A stretch of 64,000 nucleotides of DNA from Firmicutes bacterium AF25-13AC (GCA_003478935.1 QUFP01000007.1:1-64000), one strand, 5' to 3'; positions 43,933 through 55,179 are shown, counted from the stretch's first letter. Made by a program: numbers and translations. Notes: a model not told the origin generated them from the letters alone.

Positions 43933-45855
43933 TTATACAAGACGACGATATCCGATCGGCTGCTTGTTATAGAATACATTATCTACTACGATACCTCTCT
44001 CTGCACTTGCTGCATGAACCATCATGCCGCCGCCGATATAGATTGCTACATGGCCTGAGAAGCAGATAAGATCACCTGGCTGCAGCTGCTCGTATGATAC
44101 AGCCTGTCCATAGTTGATCTGTTCGCCGGAGTAGTGCGGAAGGCTGATACCGAATGCTGCGTATACGTTCATGGTAAATCCAGAACAGTCAACACCGCCT
44201 CCTGGTGTCAGGTTTGTACCGCCCCATACATAATTACACTGTCCTACCCACTGCATTGCATAGTCTACGATAGACTGTCCATTACCGCTTGGAGCTGGAG
44301 CTGGTGCCGGTGCTGCCGGCTGAGTCTCCGGGGCTGGTGCTGGTGCTGCTGGCTGTGTCTCTGGTGCTGCTGGCTGAGTTTCCGGTGCTGCCGGCTGAGT
44401 TGCCTGAGTCGGTGCCGGGTTTGCATATACTTCAAGGTTGGAGCTAAAATCACCATAATACATGGTTACAACATTGTAGCCCTCCTGCTTTAAGGTCATA
44501 CCTACCTGTGGTGAATACCATCCGTCGTAAATATCCTTTACAGTTCCATCGCTGTAGCTTACTCTTACAAACAATTCTGCGGTGTAGACAACATCACCCA
44601 CATACTTTGTACCGCCCTGGTAGCAAGCCTCAATACCTGTTACAGATGCTACAGTCGGAACTTCTACACTTATGGTTTCATCAGATGCTGAGCTGCTTGG
44701 TGCTGCAGTCTCGCCTGTACCATTTGTTACATTTCCTTCAGAAGATGCATCTGTGGATGGCTGTGTCTGAGTTTCCTGTACAGATTCTGCTGCTGAGGAT
44801 TCTGCCGCTGCCTCGCTTGATGCTACTGATTCTGCAACCTGGGTAAAGTAGCCGGAATCTGATGCTAACTTATATGCTGCATCTGCAAGTGCAAGTGCGC
44901 TTTCCTGCTCCTGCTTAGATGTTGCTGCCAGATCTTCTAATCCAGAATCTGCTGCAAACTCACTGTAGTATCCAAGAAGCTCTGCTGCGTAAACGATAGC
45001 TGCATATGCACGATAGTAGCCTTCGCCTGTTCCCTCTGCCATTGCCTGCTCGTATACGTTTCTGGAGTAGTTGATATCGATCATGAAGTTCTCCAGCTCC
45101 TGAGATACAAATTCATTGTCTACCTTCTGAGCCTGAGCGAACTGAGTCTTAATGGTGATGCCGGACTTTGAAACATATCCAACCTCATCATTTGCAATAT
45201 GTATCTTTACGAAATCACCCTGATCCTCGATGATTGCGTACTCTTCATCCTTGTATACAGTTCCAACAACATTTGCGCTGTCAGATGCACTGTCGCGAAC
45301 ATTTAACTGATCTGCTGTAACAACTGCATAGCGGTTCTGGATATTGTCCTCAGCAGTCTTGGCTGCTGTGCCAACTAATACGTAGGCTGCGCTTACATAA
45401 CCTTCTACATCGCCGCAAGTGATACGATACCAGCTGCCTTCGCTGTTGTTTACGGAACTTTTGATGTTAACCTGGCAGTTACTGAAAAGTCTTCCGACTG
45501 TTACACTGCCTGTGGATGGCTGTTCACGCACGTTTAAATAACCTGCTGCGCTTACCAGTCCTACATTAGAAGCATCTGAAGTGACAGCAACAGTAGCGGC
45601 CATAACGGTTTTTGGCTCTTCGGTTTCTGTCTCACTCTCAGCCTCAGATGTTGCCTGAGCCTTAGGAACAAGATAATCTAAGATTGCCTCATCCGGAGTT
45701 TCCTCTCCTGCGTAGTAGTTATTCAATGTAACAGCCATGCCTGCGATTGCGCTCTCACCCTCAAGCTCACCTGCGGATGCCGGAACAAAAAATGTACCAG
45801 ACAGCATAGACGCTGCTAATATTGATGTAACAAATCTGTTTCCTTTGATCTTCAT
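43933..45855 (-). CDS. SH3-domain NlpC/P60 peptidoglycan hydrolase
   Basis: Secreted cell-wall hydrolase of 640 residues. Order: signal peptide (RFVTSILAASMLSGTFFVPA, then SAGE), an acidic linker, bacterial SH3 domain 1 (about 100-160, AAGYLNVREQPSTGSVTVGR), SH3 domain 2 (about 178-235, ADQLNVRDSASDSANVVGTV), a helical region (about 245-340), a Ser/Ala/Glu linker, a Big-like domain (about 395-470), an Ala/Pro/Gln repeat (TQPAAPE units), and the C-terminal NlpC/P60 domain with Cys (about 557) in VDCSGFT, His in GHVAIYIGG and His in MVHAAS. It likely cuts D-Glu-to-diamino-acid stem-peptide bonds. The start is ATG 45855; a TTG three codons upstream is unlikely. Confidence 0.93.
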   Translation of the reverse strand: MKIKGNRFVTSILAASMLSGTFFVPASAGELEGESAIAGMAVTLNNYYAGEETPDEAILDYLVPKAQATSEAESETETEEPKTVMAATVAVTSDASNVGLVSAAGYLNVREQPSTGSVTVGRLFSNCQVNIKSSVNNSEGSWYRITCGDVEGYVSAAYVLVGTAAKTAEDNIQNRYAVVTADQLNVRDSASDSANVVGTVYKDEEYAIIEDQGDFVKIHIANDEVGYVSKSGITIKTQFAQAQKVDNEFVSQELENFMIDINYSRNVYEQAMAEGTGEGYYRAYAAIVYAAELLGYYSEFAADSGLEDLAATSKQEQESALALADAAYKLASDSGYFTQVAESVASSEAAAESSAAESVQETQTQPSTDASSEGNVTNGTGETAAPSSSASDETISVEVPTVASVTGIEACYQGGTKYVGDVVYTAELFVRVSYSDGTVKDIYDGWYSPQVGMTLKQEGYNVVTMYYGDFSSNLEVYANPAPTQATQPAAPETQPAAPETQPAAPAPAPETQPAAPAPAPAPSGNGQSIVDYAMQWVGQCNYVWGGTNLTPGGGVDCSGFTMNVYAAFGISLPHYSGEQINYGQAVSYEQLQPGDLICFSGHVAIYIGGGMMVHAASAERGIVVDNVFYNKQPIGYRRLV

Positions 45856-46072
45856 ATATACCAAGCCTTTCTTTATAAAACCTCTTTACATTCTTATCTG
45901 CGAGCGAGTAAGCTTGCACTCCCTCGCTAGTTTCACAGTAACAATTCACGAGTGAACTATTACTAAATATTACAAAATTATTACACTTCGAGGGGCATTA
46001 TAACAAAATTATTACGAGATGTCAAGTGAAATCGGGATAACGATTAAGAAAGAGAGCGCGTTTTTCGCCAAA
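45856..46072 (-). promoter_or_regulatory. Promoter and leader of the NlpC/P60 gene
   Basis: A full-consensus promoter lies at 45997-46025: TTGACA, 17-base spacer, TATAAT (minus strand). The leader of about 135 bases contains GTTCAC/GTGAAC-like repeats and a GCGAGGGAGT/ACTCGCTCGC stem at about 45899-45926. No c-di-AMP riboswitch consensus, often found before such hydrolases, was recognised. Confidence 0.75.
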
Positions 46073-46132
46073 AAAGCCACCTGCAATCGGGAAAATGACA
46101 CTTTATTGTGCCTTTCCCGATATTAGGTGGCT
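46073..46132 (-). terminator. Terminator of the PrsA-like gene
   Basis: Minus strand AGCCACCT/AGGTGGCT with an inner ATCGGGAAA/TTTCCCGAT stem, followed by TTTTTT. Confidence 0.92.
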
Positions 46133-46137
46133 CTTAA

Positions 46138-47562
46138 TTATTTACTCTCTTCCTCTGAAGAAGCTTCACTTACCGCTTCCTCTGACTCATCAGACTCACT
46201 TGATTTTTCTTCTTTTGTTGATTCTTCCTCGCCAGTTTCACTTTCTGAGGTTTCCTCACCACTAGTTTCACTTTCTGATGTTTCTTCCTCGCTTGGTGCT
46301 ACGTAAACCGGAGTTGTAAAGCGGATTGTGTCAATCACATCCTCATCTACCTTAAACTTGGAAGAATCGTCCTGAATCTCGGCATATTTCTCTGAAAACA
46401 ATGCTGTCTTTCTGCTTTCGATCTCTGAATCGATGGCACTCTGACGTGCTTCCTCATCGTTATCATCAAGACAGCGGATGATGTAGATGCTGCCGTCATC
46501 GCTTCTATATACAGTGCATTCGTCTGTTGCCAGTGCCCATGCAGCTGCATTATATACAGCAGTTCCATCCTCACTAATGGAAATCTCAGAATTTGTTGCA
46601 GTAAAGTGACTGTCATTTTGATAATCACTGATAAAGTCTGCTGCATCATTTCCTTCCTCAAATTCCTTAAGGATCTTGTCTGCTGCATCGTTCATCGCAT
46701 CCTGACGTTCCTGCTCTTCTTCTGAAAGTGTTTCTACCTCAGTTGAATCTTCAGTGGATGCCTCAGAGGAAAGTTCCGAAACATTCTCGCTTGATGCTTC
46801 CTCAGTTGATACTGCCTCAGTTGATGCTGCATCAGTGGATGCGTTTTCACTGCTTGCTTCTTCTGTGGAAGTCGTTACATCCTTGGATGCACTTTCTGAT
46901 TCTGCTTCTGTATTCTCTATAGAAGATGCCTCTTCGCTGCTGTCTTCATCACTTGACACTTCTGTAGTTGCCTCATCGGCTGCTGTCGTCTCTGTCAGTT
47001 CACTTGGCGTCAGCTTTACATATGCGATCTTTTTGCGAAGGAACTCATCATCACCAACTGTTGTATCAACATCAGCAACAAGATCCATATAAACAAGATT
47101 GGCAATTGCATTCTCTGTATATGTCTTTTCAATCAGCTCATCTGTTGCGCCGACTGCATCCAGATAATCCTCTGATTCTGTCTGAAGCTTTTCAATTGCC
47201 TCATCTACCTTTGCTTTTTGATCATCACTTAACTCAATGCCATTTTTCTTTGCATACTCATTTAATACAAGTGTCTGGCGAAGCTGTGACAGAGACATCT
47301 GCTTGATGTAATCACCGACTGTCATGCCTGAACCATCGCCCATATCGTTGCCGCAGATGTTTGATCCAAAATAGGATTCATAGGTATACTCCATGGAACG
47401 TATCATATAAGTAACCTCATCCAGCATGATATTTGTATCGCCAAATGAAACAGCAACTGTATCCTCTGGTGCCTTTTTCTCTAACTGTTCGCATCCGCCT
47501 AATGTACTAACGGCAGTAGCTGCTGCGAGGGCTGCTGCTGCATACTTCATAATTCGGTTCAT
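46138..47562 (-). CDS. PrsA-like lipoprotein foldase with Ser/Glu-rich inserts
   Basis: Exported lipoprotein of 474 residues. The signal ends in a lipobox (VSTLGGC, Cys24). The N-terminal SurA/PrsA-like helical part (MSLSQLRQTLVLNEYAKKNG, ELSDDQKAKVDEAIEKLQ) is followed by a region where the parvulin domain would be, interrupted by about 90 residues of Ser/Glu/Thr repeats (residues about 190-280), and then FKVDEDVIDTIRF and another acidic Ser/Glu tail. A canonical parvulin active site was not recognised, so PPIase activity is doubtful. It likely acts as an extracytoplasmic chaperone. It shares the acidic Ser/Glu style with the secreted PPIase at 17522-18774. Confidence 0.75.
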   Translation of the reverse strand: MNRIMKYAAAALAAATAVSTLGGCEQLEKKAPEDTVAVSFGDTNIMLDEVTYMIRSMEYTYESYFGSNICGNDMGDGSGMTVGDYIKQMSLSQLRQTLVLNEYAKKNGIELSDDQKAKVDEAIEKLQTESEDYLDAVGATDELIEKTYTENAIANLVYMDLVADVDTTVGDDEFLRKKIAYVKLTPSELTETTAADEATTEVSSDEDSSEEASSIENTEAESESASKDVTTSTEEASSENASTDAASTEAVSTEEASSENVSELSSEASTEDSTEVETLSEEEQERQDAMNDAADKILKEFEEGNDAADFISDYQNDSHFTATNSEISISEDGTAVYNAAAWALATDECTVYRSDDGSIYIIRCLDDNDEEARQSAIDSEIESRKTALFSEKYAEIQDDSSKFKVDEDVIDTIRFTTPVYVAPSEEETSESETSGEETSESETGEEESTKEEKSSESDESEEAVSEASSEEESK

Positions 47563-47662
47563 AAATTTACCTCACTCTATTTCTATATTCTCTATCAACG
47601 CTCCGAAGTGCATCTTCTTTATCGGGCGTCTCGTGAACTTTGCTTTTCATTTTAGCATGATT

Positions 47663-50600
47663 TTATGAAACAATCAACGTTTTTATATCGCTTAACAGTT
47701 TTTTCAATGTTTTCAATGTCAGCGTTTTTTCTTTGACTGCGCCATCTCCTGCCCTCAATAAGAAATAAGGATTGTCTTTGTCAAGCAGACGAAGTGCACC
47801 TCGGTAAGACTGTATCAGATCCGGCACACGCATCGTGTCAAATTTTGCTCTTGGATGCATGAACAGGCGAATCTCTGTTGACGAGGACTTGATTTCTTTA
47901 ATATAGAGAGAATGCGCATCCGCACGAAGGATTGACACCTCAAGCAAGTTGGTGACTGGCTTTGGAACACTTCCAAAACGGTCGATAAGCTCGTCGATCA
48001 TATCCATTGACTCTTCCTCCGTCTCGACTGCTGCAATACGCTTGTAGATTTCCATCCTGTCTTCTTCGTTTCGTATATAGCTGTCTGGAATGTAAGCGCT
48101 GATTGGAATGTCCACCGTTGTTTCAAAGGTTTCCTCCATCTCAAGCTCACCCTTTTCTTTTTTGACAGCCATATTTAACATCTTGCAGTATAAATCATAG
48201 CCTACTGCTTCCATATGACCGTGCTGCTCACTGCCAAGCAGATTTCCAGCGCCTCGAATTTCCAGATCACGCATGGCTATCTTAATACCTGAACCAAGAT
48301 CAGTATACTCACGAATTGCCTGAAGACGCTTTTCAGCCTCTTCTTTTAAAATCTTGTTTCGCTGATACATGATAAAAGCATAGGCAGTGCGGTTTGAACG
48401 GCCTACACGTCCTCTTAGCTGATACAGCTGTGCAAGTCCGTAGCGGTCGGAATCGTGGATGATAATAGTATTTACGTTTGGAATGTTTAAGCCTGTCTCT
48501 ATAATAGTTGTGGAAACAAGCACGTCTATATCACCGTTAACAAAGTCCATCATGATTTGTTCTAGCTGACGCTCTGACATTTGACCATGTGCAAAGGCAA
48601 CATTTGCATCTGGCACAAGCTTTGCTATCTGTGCCGTAATCTGATCAATATCCTTGACACGATTATACACATAATAAACTTGTCCGTCTCTGGCAAGCTC
48701 TCTGTTTATTGCTTCGCGAACCATCTCCCAATTCATTTCCATTACATATGTCTGAATCGGTCTTCTCTCATACGGTGCTTCCTCCAACACACTCATATCG
48801 CGCACGCCTATCATACTCATATGAAGTGTTCTCGGAATCGGTGTTGCCGTTAGTGTCAGCACGTCAACGTCTTTTTTAAGCTGCTTAATCTTTTCCTTGT
48901 GTGTGACACCAAAGCGCTGTTCCTCATCAATAATCAAAAGGCCTAGATCTTTAAATACAACATCCTTTGACAGCACACGATGCGTTCCTATTACAATATC
49001 GGCAAGACCCTTTTTTAAGCGCTCAAGTGATGCCTTGATCTGCGCTGACGTGCGAAAGCGTGATAAAAGTTCAATTCGAATTGGATAGTCCTTCATTCGC
49101 TCAACAAATGTATTGTAATGCTGTTGAGCAAGAATAGTTGTCGGCACAAGAAATACGACCTGCTTACTGTCCTGCACAGCCTTAAAGGCAGCTCTGATGG
49201 CAATCTCTGTTTTTCCGTAGCCTACATCACCGCACACTAAGCGGTCCATGATTTTCGTGCTTTCCATATCAGCTTTTGTCGCATCAATTGCTGCAAGCTG
49301 ATCTGCTGTCTCATCAAATGGTACAAGCTCTTCAAATTCTTTCTGCCATACAGTGTCTGCTCCATACTGATAGCCGTGACCACTCTGGCGCACTGCATAA
49401 AGCTCCACAAGCTCCTTTGCAATGTTGTTGACTGCTTTTTGAACACGGCTTTTTGTTTTTGTCCACTCCTGGCCGTTCAATTTGTTAAGCTTTGGCTGCT
49501 TAGACTCTGAATCAGCATACTTTTGGATCATATGAAGCTGTGTGACGGGAAAATACAGTTTTCCTCCATCACCATATTCTATCTTAATATAATCTTTTGT
49601 TACCTTATCCACAATCTGTCGCTCTGTTCCGCGATAAATCCCCAGTCCATAATTTTCATGCACCACATAATCACCAGGCTTTAGCTGCGCAAAATCACTT
49701 ATTCGCTGACCCTGATAGTGGCTCTTTTTTTCTTTTTTCTTTTTCTTAACACCAAATATATCGCTCTCTGTGATAACAGCAAATTTTAGCATCGGATATA
49801 AAAAGCCACGGTGAAGATTTCCATAAGTAACCATGATCTCACCTGGATTTATCTTTTTATCCTCGTCCTCGCTGTAATATGCCAAAAGATCATACTCTAT
49901 AAGCTGATTGACAATGCGGTTTGCGCGAGTTCTTGACGGACACAAAAGAACAATTCGGTACTTTTCTTTCTTCCAGTGTGTCAGATCCTTTATCAAAAGT
50001 TCAAAACCTTCACGGTAGGTGTTCATGTTCTGAACATTTACTGCGTAGCTGTTTACCACCGTAAAGTCAGCCAGGCGGCTGTCAAGTGAAGACAATGCTG
50101 CAACCTGACCGCGCTCAAAAGCAGCAAGAACATGTTTTGCCGGTGTTAAAAGCGCTGTCTGACCTGGCAAAAGAAAGCCCTGCTCCAGACGATTTTTCAT
50201 GCTTTCCTCAAACTCAGCCTGCACACCATCACCACGCTCTTTAAGACGCATCGGCTCATCAAGGAAAACTAACGTATTCTTCTCATCAAAATATTCAGAA
50301 AGTTGAACAGTGCGCGGATAAAAATAGCTTATATAGCTGTCTGGTGCCTCTAATACAACATCTTCGCCAAGTGCCTCTAATATGCGGTTTGTCTCCTCAC
50401 GAAGACGCTTCGCTTTGTCTGGCTCCTTTGCTTTTTTAAAGACAGCTAACTGACTCTCAAGCTCATTTTTAATCATTCCAACAGCACGCCGTCTTGCCGT
50501 ATCATCTGCGATCACCTCTGCCGCTGGAAAAACAGATACGGACTCGATCTGATCCATTGAGCGCTGGCTCTGCGGTTCAAAGCAGCGAATCGTATCTATT

Positions 50601-51190
50601 TCATCTCCCCAAAGCTCGATTCTAACCGGAACCTCCATTGTCAACGGATATACATCAGCAATACCTCCGTGAACAGTAAACTGTCCTGGCTCCTCCACAC
50701 GTCCTACACGCTCATATCCCATCACAGTCAGGTCATGCTTTAGCTTTTCAAGATCAAGCTCATCACCTTCTTTTAGCTTTATCACATGACTCATCAGCTG
50801 TTCAAACGGCACCGCCGCGCTCATGAGCGCATCCACTGTTGTAATTATAACCTTTGCCTCATTTTGATAAAGTGCTGCAAATGCCTTCATGCGCTCTGCA
50901 ATGATGGCATTTCCCTGCAGATCTGCGCTAAAAAAGATCAGGTCACGCGGTGGAATCACATAGACCTGACTGCAAAATAATTTATAATCTTCTTCAATTT
51001 CCCTTGCCCGCTGTTCATTGTACGTTACAACAAGCTGCACTTTTTTCTCTCCAAGAAAGGTGCTCATAAAATGCACCTTCTCGGAGTCAATACAGCCTGT
51101 CATGCCCACTGGATCTGTTCCCTTCAAAAAATCTCTTGAAAAGTCTTCATATTCCAGCAGATCCGTCAGCGGATTTGCAAAAATACCCAC
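47663..51190 (-). CDS. mfd: Transcription-repair coupling factor
   Basis: ATP-dependent DNA translocase of 1175 residues that removes stalled RNA polymerase and recruits UvrA. Order: UvrB-like domains (about 1-330), the RNA polymerase interaction domain with [15 protein letters not shown] and [20 protein letters not shown], then RecG-like helicase motifs: Walker [19 protein letters not shown], Walker [34 protein letters not shown], and motif [14 protein letters not shown]. The TRCF C-terminal domain is complete. The start is GTG at 51190 after GGAGGGTCAATT. It is 18 bases after pth. Confidence 0.97.
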   Translation of the reverse strand: MGIFANPLTDLLEYEDFSRDFLKGTDPVGMTGCIDSEKVHFMSTFLGEKKVQLVVTYNEQRAREIEEDYKLFCSQVYVIPPRDLIFFSADLQGNAIIAERMKAFAALYQNEAKVIITTVDALMSAAVPFEQLMSHVIKLKEGDELDLEKLKHDLTVMGYERVGRVEEPGQFTVHGGIADVYPLTMEVPVRIELWGDEIDTIRCFEPQSQRSMDQIESVSVFPAAEVIADDTARRRAVGMIKNELESQLAVFKKAKEPDKAKRLREETNRILEALGEDVVLEAPDSYISYFYPRTVQLSEYFDEKNTLVFLDEPMRLKERGDGVQAEFEESMKNRLEQGFLLPGQTALLTPAKHVLAAFERGQVAALSSLDSRLADFTVVNSYAVNVQNMNTYREGFELLIKDLTHWKKEKYRIVLLCPSRTRANRIVNQLIEYDLLAYYSEDEDKKINPGEIMVTYGNLHRGFLYPMLKFAVITESDIFGVKKKKKEKKSHYQGQRISDFAQLKPGDYVVHENYGLGIYRGTERQIVDKVTKDYIKIEYGDGGKLYFPVTQLHMIQKYADSESKQPKLNKLNGQEWTKTKSRVQKAVNNIAKELVELYAVRQSGHGYQYGADTVWQKEFEELVPFDETADQLAAIDATKADMESTKIMDRLVCGDVGYGKTEIAIRAAFKAVQDSKQVVFLVPTTILAQQHYNTFVERMKDYPIRIELLSRFRTSAQIKASLERLKKGLADIVIGTHRVLSKDVVFKDLGLLIIDEEQRFGVTHKEKIKQLKKDVDVLTLTATPIPRTLHMSMIGVRDMSVLEEAPYERRPIQTYVMEMNWEMVREAINRELARDGQVYYVYNRVKDIDQITAQIAKLVPDANVAFAHGQMSERQLEQIMMDFVNGDIDVLVSTTIIETGLNIPNVNTIIIHDSDRYGLAQLYQLRGRVGRSNRTAYAFIMYQRNKILKEEAEKRLQAIREYTDLGSGIKIAMRDLEIRGAGNLLGSEQHGHMEAVGYDLYCKMLNMAVKKEKGELEMEETFETTVDIPISAYIPDSYIRNEEDRMEIYKRIAAVETEEESMDMIDELIDRFGSVPKPVTNLLEVSILRADAHSLYIKEIKSSSTEIRLFMHPRAKFDTMRVPDLIQSYRGALRLLDKDNPYFLLRAGDGAVKEKTLTLKTLKKLLSDIKTLIVS

Positions 51191-51208
51191 AATTGACCCT
51201 CCTTATCA

Positions 51209-51781
51209 TTATTTTGTTTTCTTCTGGTTATAATGATTCATGGTTGCCTCTAGTCCGTTGTTCATTAAGGAGCAAACTGCATCGGCAGCTTCTTTATAGC
51301 CGTCTTCCATTGCCTTTTTTTCTTCGCCCTGGAAATGGCTGAGTACAAAGTCTGCTAAATCCATCTTTGGCGGCTTTGCTCCGATTCCGACACGCACTCT
51401 TGGAAAATCCTGTGAATTGCAGTGCAGAATGATATTTTTCATACCATTATGACCGCCTGCACTTCCTTTTCCTCGCACGCGAAGCTGTCCTGGCTCTAGG
51501 TTAATATCATCATATACTACAATTAAATCAGAGATATCTGTTTTGTAGTAATTCATGACCTCCTGAATACACTCTCCGCTTAAATTCATGAAGGTCTGAG
51601 GCTTTACTAGAACAACCTTTTGTCCCTCAATCGCGCCTGTTCCAATTAAGCCCTTAAATTTTTTTGTTGTTACATCAATATTGTATTTGTCAGCAAGGTA
51701 ATCAATAACCTCAAAGCCAACGTTATGTCTTGTTCCTCTATACTGTGCGGTTGGGTTGCCCAGACCTGCTATAATATACAT
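51209..51781 (-). CDS. pth: Peptidyl-tRNA hydrolase
   Basis: Esterase of 190 residues that frees tRNA from drop-off peptidyl-tRNA. Signatures: IIAGLGNPTAQYRGTRHNVG with catalytic His, KPQTFMNLSGE, VVYDDINLEPGQLRVRGKGS with the catalytic Asp and GGHNGMKN. Normal length. It lies between the deacetylase-like gene and mfd, the pth-mfd order being common in Bacillota. Confidence 0.97.
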   Translation of the reverse strand: MYIIAGLGNPTAQYRGTRHNVGFEVIDYLADKYNIDVTTKKFKGLIGTGAIEGQKVVLVKPQTFMNLSGECIQEVMNYYKTDISDLIVVYDDINLEPGQLRVRGKGSAGGHNGMKNIILHCNSQDFPRVRVGIGAKPPKMDLADFVLSHFQGEEKKAMEDGYKEAADAVCSLMNNGLEATMNHYNQKKTK

Positions 51782-51802
51782 GTTTTTCTCTCCTCTGTTA
51801 GT

Positions 51803-53370
51803 TCAATTTATTATACGGTCACTCATTCCAAGCGAATCGGCAAGTGCCTGCAGATCAAAATCTTCTGGCATTGTTATTCCATTTACAGGAAGCGGTCTGC
51901 GTCTGTCAAAGACATCATATACGTCAAATAGATCACTTGTGAGTACCTTCTCTGGATAAACCATCTGCTTAAACATCATCTGGCCATCCATGTTGCGGCG
52001 GCCCTGACGCATGTAATTTGAGCCATACTGCAGCCAGTACTGAGTACTGTCTACGTTGCAGAAATATCTAAAGCCTACATCCCAGAGCTTTTTGAATTTT
52101 TCATTTTCAAATGTATACTGTGATGGTCTCCAGTCTCCTACATCTGCTCCTAACGGATATAAAATAATATCTGTATCTCCGATTATAGATTCTACTTCGC
52201 GCTCCCACATATCTGTGTCCCATACAAGATGTTCATAGCTTGTACTTGTCATATTCAGATGACCCCAGCTGTGCTGGCAAGCTCCCAGCCCAGATCGCGA
52301 ATTGCCTGTGCAACTTCTCGTGCTGTCTGCTTGTCCTGCTCAATATTTTTATTTGGTGACGTATGATCTTCGCGCTTTTCTTTATCGTTTGCAGGTGTAG
52401 AAACGTAATAGTCACAATTTTCATTATACCAGAAGTCACTTGTACGATAGCCTAAAATACCATCATATCCGGTAAATGCCAGAATGCCCTTTGAACCCTG
52501 ATAAGAAAAATCAGGATGTGTTTCAATAAAATCCTCTAAAACAGTCAAAACGTCATAAGAACCATATGATACGCTTCCATCACGCTCAACATACTCATTT
52601 ACAACCTTGCCGTTTTCATCAAGACAAAGCTTTGTCGCAAATCCAGTTCCTGTCATATACTCATAATAGCATACGTCGTCTTCGGAAAGTACAAATGGCT
52701 TTTTTCCTCTCGGAAGATAAATTGGTTGCTGCACCATCTGCACGGTGCCGTCTGGCTGCGTTTCCATCTTCGCAATCTTATGAAGGCTTATCAAAACATA
52801 ACCCTTGTCATACATAGACTGCATTATATCCTTAAATTCTTCGATAGTTGTCATTACCTGATCATAATCACTGCTCTTATAGCTAGCAAATGCAAGCTCG
52901 CTGTCAACAATAAGACTATGGAAAAAGATATGCGTAATCTTATCATAGTCTGTCCACTGTACAGCCTGTGATTTCAAACTCTCATAGCTTTGAATGCAGC
53001 TAACATATGTTTCATTATCTGCATAGCCAGGTATTGACTGAATCTGCGCAATTGCACCGTCATAATCGTACTGCATTGCCTTTAAATTAGCAGCCTGTAC
53101 GACTGGATCACTGCTTTGTACAAGAGCACCATCCGCAGCCGCCTCTGTTGCCTTCCATGTTTCGTATTCCACAGGTGCTTTCGTCGATGATGCCCGATCT
53201 GGCTGCACATGTGGAAGCGTCACTGGGCGCAGGCATACCCATGCCACTACACCAAGACCTGCACATGCAATTACAAGCAGCACCAAAAGTATGACAATAG
53301 GCGCACCTGATTGGCCTCTTTTTATTTTCTTTTTCTGATAGTCTTCCCAGCTGCGTCTTTTCTTTGCCAT
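51803..53370 (-). CDS. Membrane-anchored polysaccharide deacetylase family protein (frameshifted)
   Basis: Protein of about 522 residues if the frame is restored. It has a cytoplasmic basic start, one membrane span (VILLVLLVIACAGLGVVAWV), a linker, a helical domain, and a NodB-like deacetylase domain: HIFFHSLIVDSE stands where the Asp motif is expected, ILAFTGYDGILGYR is further on, and the metal motif is split by the shift. The frame ends at 52255 as ELASTAGVI; adding one C in the codon at about 52273 gives ELASHSWGHLNM, the expected HxxxH motif, and continues to 51803. The first catalytic Asp of NodB domains is not obvious, so activity is uncertain. It is probably a peptidoglycan or exopolysaccharide deacetylase relative. 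Start 53370 follows GGAGGAACAA. Confidence 0.75.
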
Positions 53371-53391
53371 TTGTTCCTCCATTTTCTTTGT

Positions 53392-54753
53392 TTACGGCAC
53401 TGGAACGGTCATTCCCTGAAGTACATATTTTGTATCAGTCTCAAATACATACGCATTCACAATGTATGAACCGTGCTCGTTTTTATGCTCACTTACTGGA
53501 ACATAGCATGTCGCTGTGTTTCCAGATACGGTCATGTTATGCCATACCAGATCATCCTGTCCATTTGCTGCTGTCCACACTGCAGTTGAAACCTTTTTAT
53601 AGCCTGCAGGTGCATTAAATTGAATTGTCACACGGAAACCATTTGATGATAATTCTGTTACATATGGAATCGCCATCGACAGCACACCTGTACCGCTGCC
53701 ATTATTATTTCCTGAATTGCCTCCAGGATTTGCACCTGATGGAACAGTTACATTGACACCCTTTAATGGTGCTAATTTTCCTGCTTTATCATATAGGTAA
53801 ATATGAGTCGTGTATGCTCCGCTCTCTCCCTTATGGGCACTTGATGGCACATAAAATGTAGCTGTATCGCCACTTACGCTTGCCTGATGCCACACTAGAT
53901 CATCCTGTCCATTTGCGTTTGTCCATGTTGGCATCAATACTTTGCTTACTCCTGACGGTGCATTTATTTTTGCCGTAACTCGATAGCCTGACGCGCTAAG
54001 CTCTGTAACAGAAACATCCCCTATTGAAAGGCTTGATGACGGTGTCGGCGGTGTTACTACTGCTGATGGCACTGTTACATTTACACCCTTTAATGGTGCT
54101 AACTTTCCTGCTTTATCATATAGGTAAATATGAGTCGTGTATGCTCCGCTTTCTCCCTTATGGGCACTTGACGGCACATAAAATGTAGCTGTATCGCCGC
54201 TTACACTTGCCTGATGCCACACTAGATCATCCTGTCCATTTGCGTTTGTCCATGTTGGCATCAGCACTTTGCTTACTCCTGACGGTGCATTTATTTTTGC
54301 CGTAACTCGGTAGCCTGATGCACTAAGTTCCGTAATAGAAACGTCACCAATTGAAAGGCTTGATGACGCAGATGTAGATGCTGGAACTGTTACATTTTCG
54401 CCCTTTAGCGCAAACTGTCCCTGTCTATCATATACATAAATATGCGTAATATATGCACCGCTTTCTCCTTTATGGGCACTGACTGGAACATAGAATGATG
54501 CAGTATTACCACTAACACTTGCCTGATGCCACACAATGTCATCCTGTCCGTTTGCCTCTGTCCATGTCGGCATCATAACACGGCTCACACCTGCATCTGC
54601 CGAAAATGTTACATTTACACGATAGCCTGACGAAGACTGTTCTGTTATGCTTGTTGATACAATTCTCACTGGCGCCGCATTTGTCACCATCGGCGCTGCT
54701 CCTACTAGCAGTGATGCCGCCAATAGTCCCGCTGCTGTTTTTCTCCTTTTCAT
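53392..54753 (-). CDS. Secreted GBS-Bsp-like repeat protein
   Basis: Secreted protein of 453 residues made of a signal peptide (KTAAGLLAASLLVGAAPMVT, then NAAPV) and four GBS-Bsp-like repeats (about 31-125, 133-233, 242-343, 360-453). Each has GYRV, the block ANGQDD(I/L)VWH, YVP(V/S)S(A/E)HK and a terminal VYD/LYD strand. Repeats 2 and 3 are almost identical over about 100 residues, and also in DNA, pointing to a recent duplication. Such repeats occur in cell-wall hydrolases and adhesins and may bind wall polymers. No catalytic domain is present. It is 21 bases upstream of the deacetylase gene, so the two may act together on the envelope. Confidence 0.85.
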   Translation of the reverse strand: MKRRKTAAGLLAASLLVGAAPMVTNAAPVRIVSTSITEQSSSGYRVNVTFSADAGVSRVMMPTWTEANGQDDIVWHQASVSGNTASFYVPVSAHKGESGAYITHIYVYDRQGQFALKGENVTVPASTSASSSLSIGDVSITELSASGYRVTAKINAPSGVSKVLMPTWTNANGQDDLVWHQASVSGDTATFYVPSSAHKGESGAYTTHIYLYDKAGKLAPLKGVNVTVPSAVVTPPTPSSSLSIGDVSVTELSASGYRVTAKINAPSGVSKVLMPTWTNANGQDDLVWHQASVSGDTATFYVPSSAHKGESGAYTTHIYLYDKAGKLAPLKGVNVTVPSGANPGGNSGNNNGSGTGVLSMAIPYVTELSSNGFRVTIQFNAPAGYKKVSTAVWTAANGQDDLVWHNMTVSGNTATCYVPVSEHKNEHGSYIVNAYVFETDTKYVLQGMTVPVP

Positions 54754-54837
54754 ACTTTAAAACCTCGCCTTTCCAAAAATATTACGTTACATTTTCCCTC
54801 AGCCACATTATACCGAATGAAGACGACAATTGCAAGA

Positions 54838-54870
54838 GAAAGAAAGACTGCCCGAGGGCAGTCTTTCTTT
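54838..54870 (-). terminator. Terminator of spoVG
   Basis: AAAGAAAGACTGCCC/GGGCAGTCTTTCTTT perfect stem with a very short loop; T-rich on the minus strand. Confidence 0.88.
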
Positions 54871-54915
54871 TATAAGTATTCATATATCTTTGTCGAATTG
54901 TTATGAAATCAAAGT

Positions 54916-55179
54916 TTATGCTTCCTGCAAAGCCTCCTCGTATTTCTCGAGAATAATCTTCTGCACATAATCTCTTGTCTCTGAGTTAATGGGATGTGCG
55001 ATATCTCGGTATTCTCCTGTCGCCGATTTACGGCTTGGCATCGCAACAAATACTCCCTTTTCTCCTTCGATCACCTTGATATCGTGAACCACAAATTCAT
55101 TGTCCAGCGTAATAGAGACGATTGCTCTCATCTTACCATCCAGTGCAACTTTGCGCACTCTCACATCTGTAATTTCCAT
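54916..55179 (-). CDS. spoVG: Septation/regulatory protein SpoVG
   Basis: Site-specific nucleic-acid-binding regulator of 87 residues. The sequence [35 protein letters not shown] and [20 protein letters not shown] is almost the textbook SpoVG. It influences septation, sporulation and surface-factor expression in Bacillota. It stands alone between hairpins, 180 bases after the glgD stop. Confidence 0.97.
   Translation of the reverse strand: MEITDVRVRKVALDGKMRAIVSITLDNEFVVHDIKVIEGEKGVFVAMPSRKSATGEYRDIAHPINSETRDYVQKIILEKYEEALQEA

Noticed and set aside
44250..44420. Minisatellite DNA in the NlpC/P60 gene
   Set aside because: It encodes an in-frame Ala/Pro/Gln linker, common in wall hydrolases.
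45856..46072. c-di-AMP riboswitch before the NlpC/P60 gene
   Set aside because: Such genes often carry one, but the leader is only about 135 bases and no consensus blocks were recognised.
53700..54400. CRISPR-like or satellite repeat
   Set aside because: The repetition is explained by two protein repeats of about 103 residues in frame.
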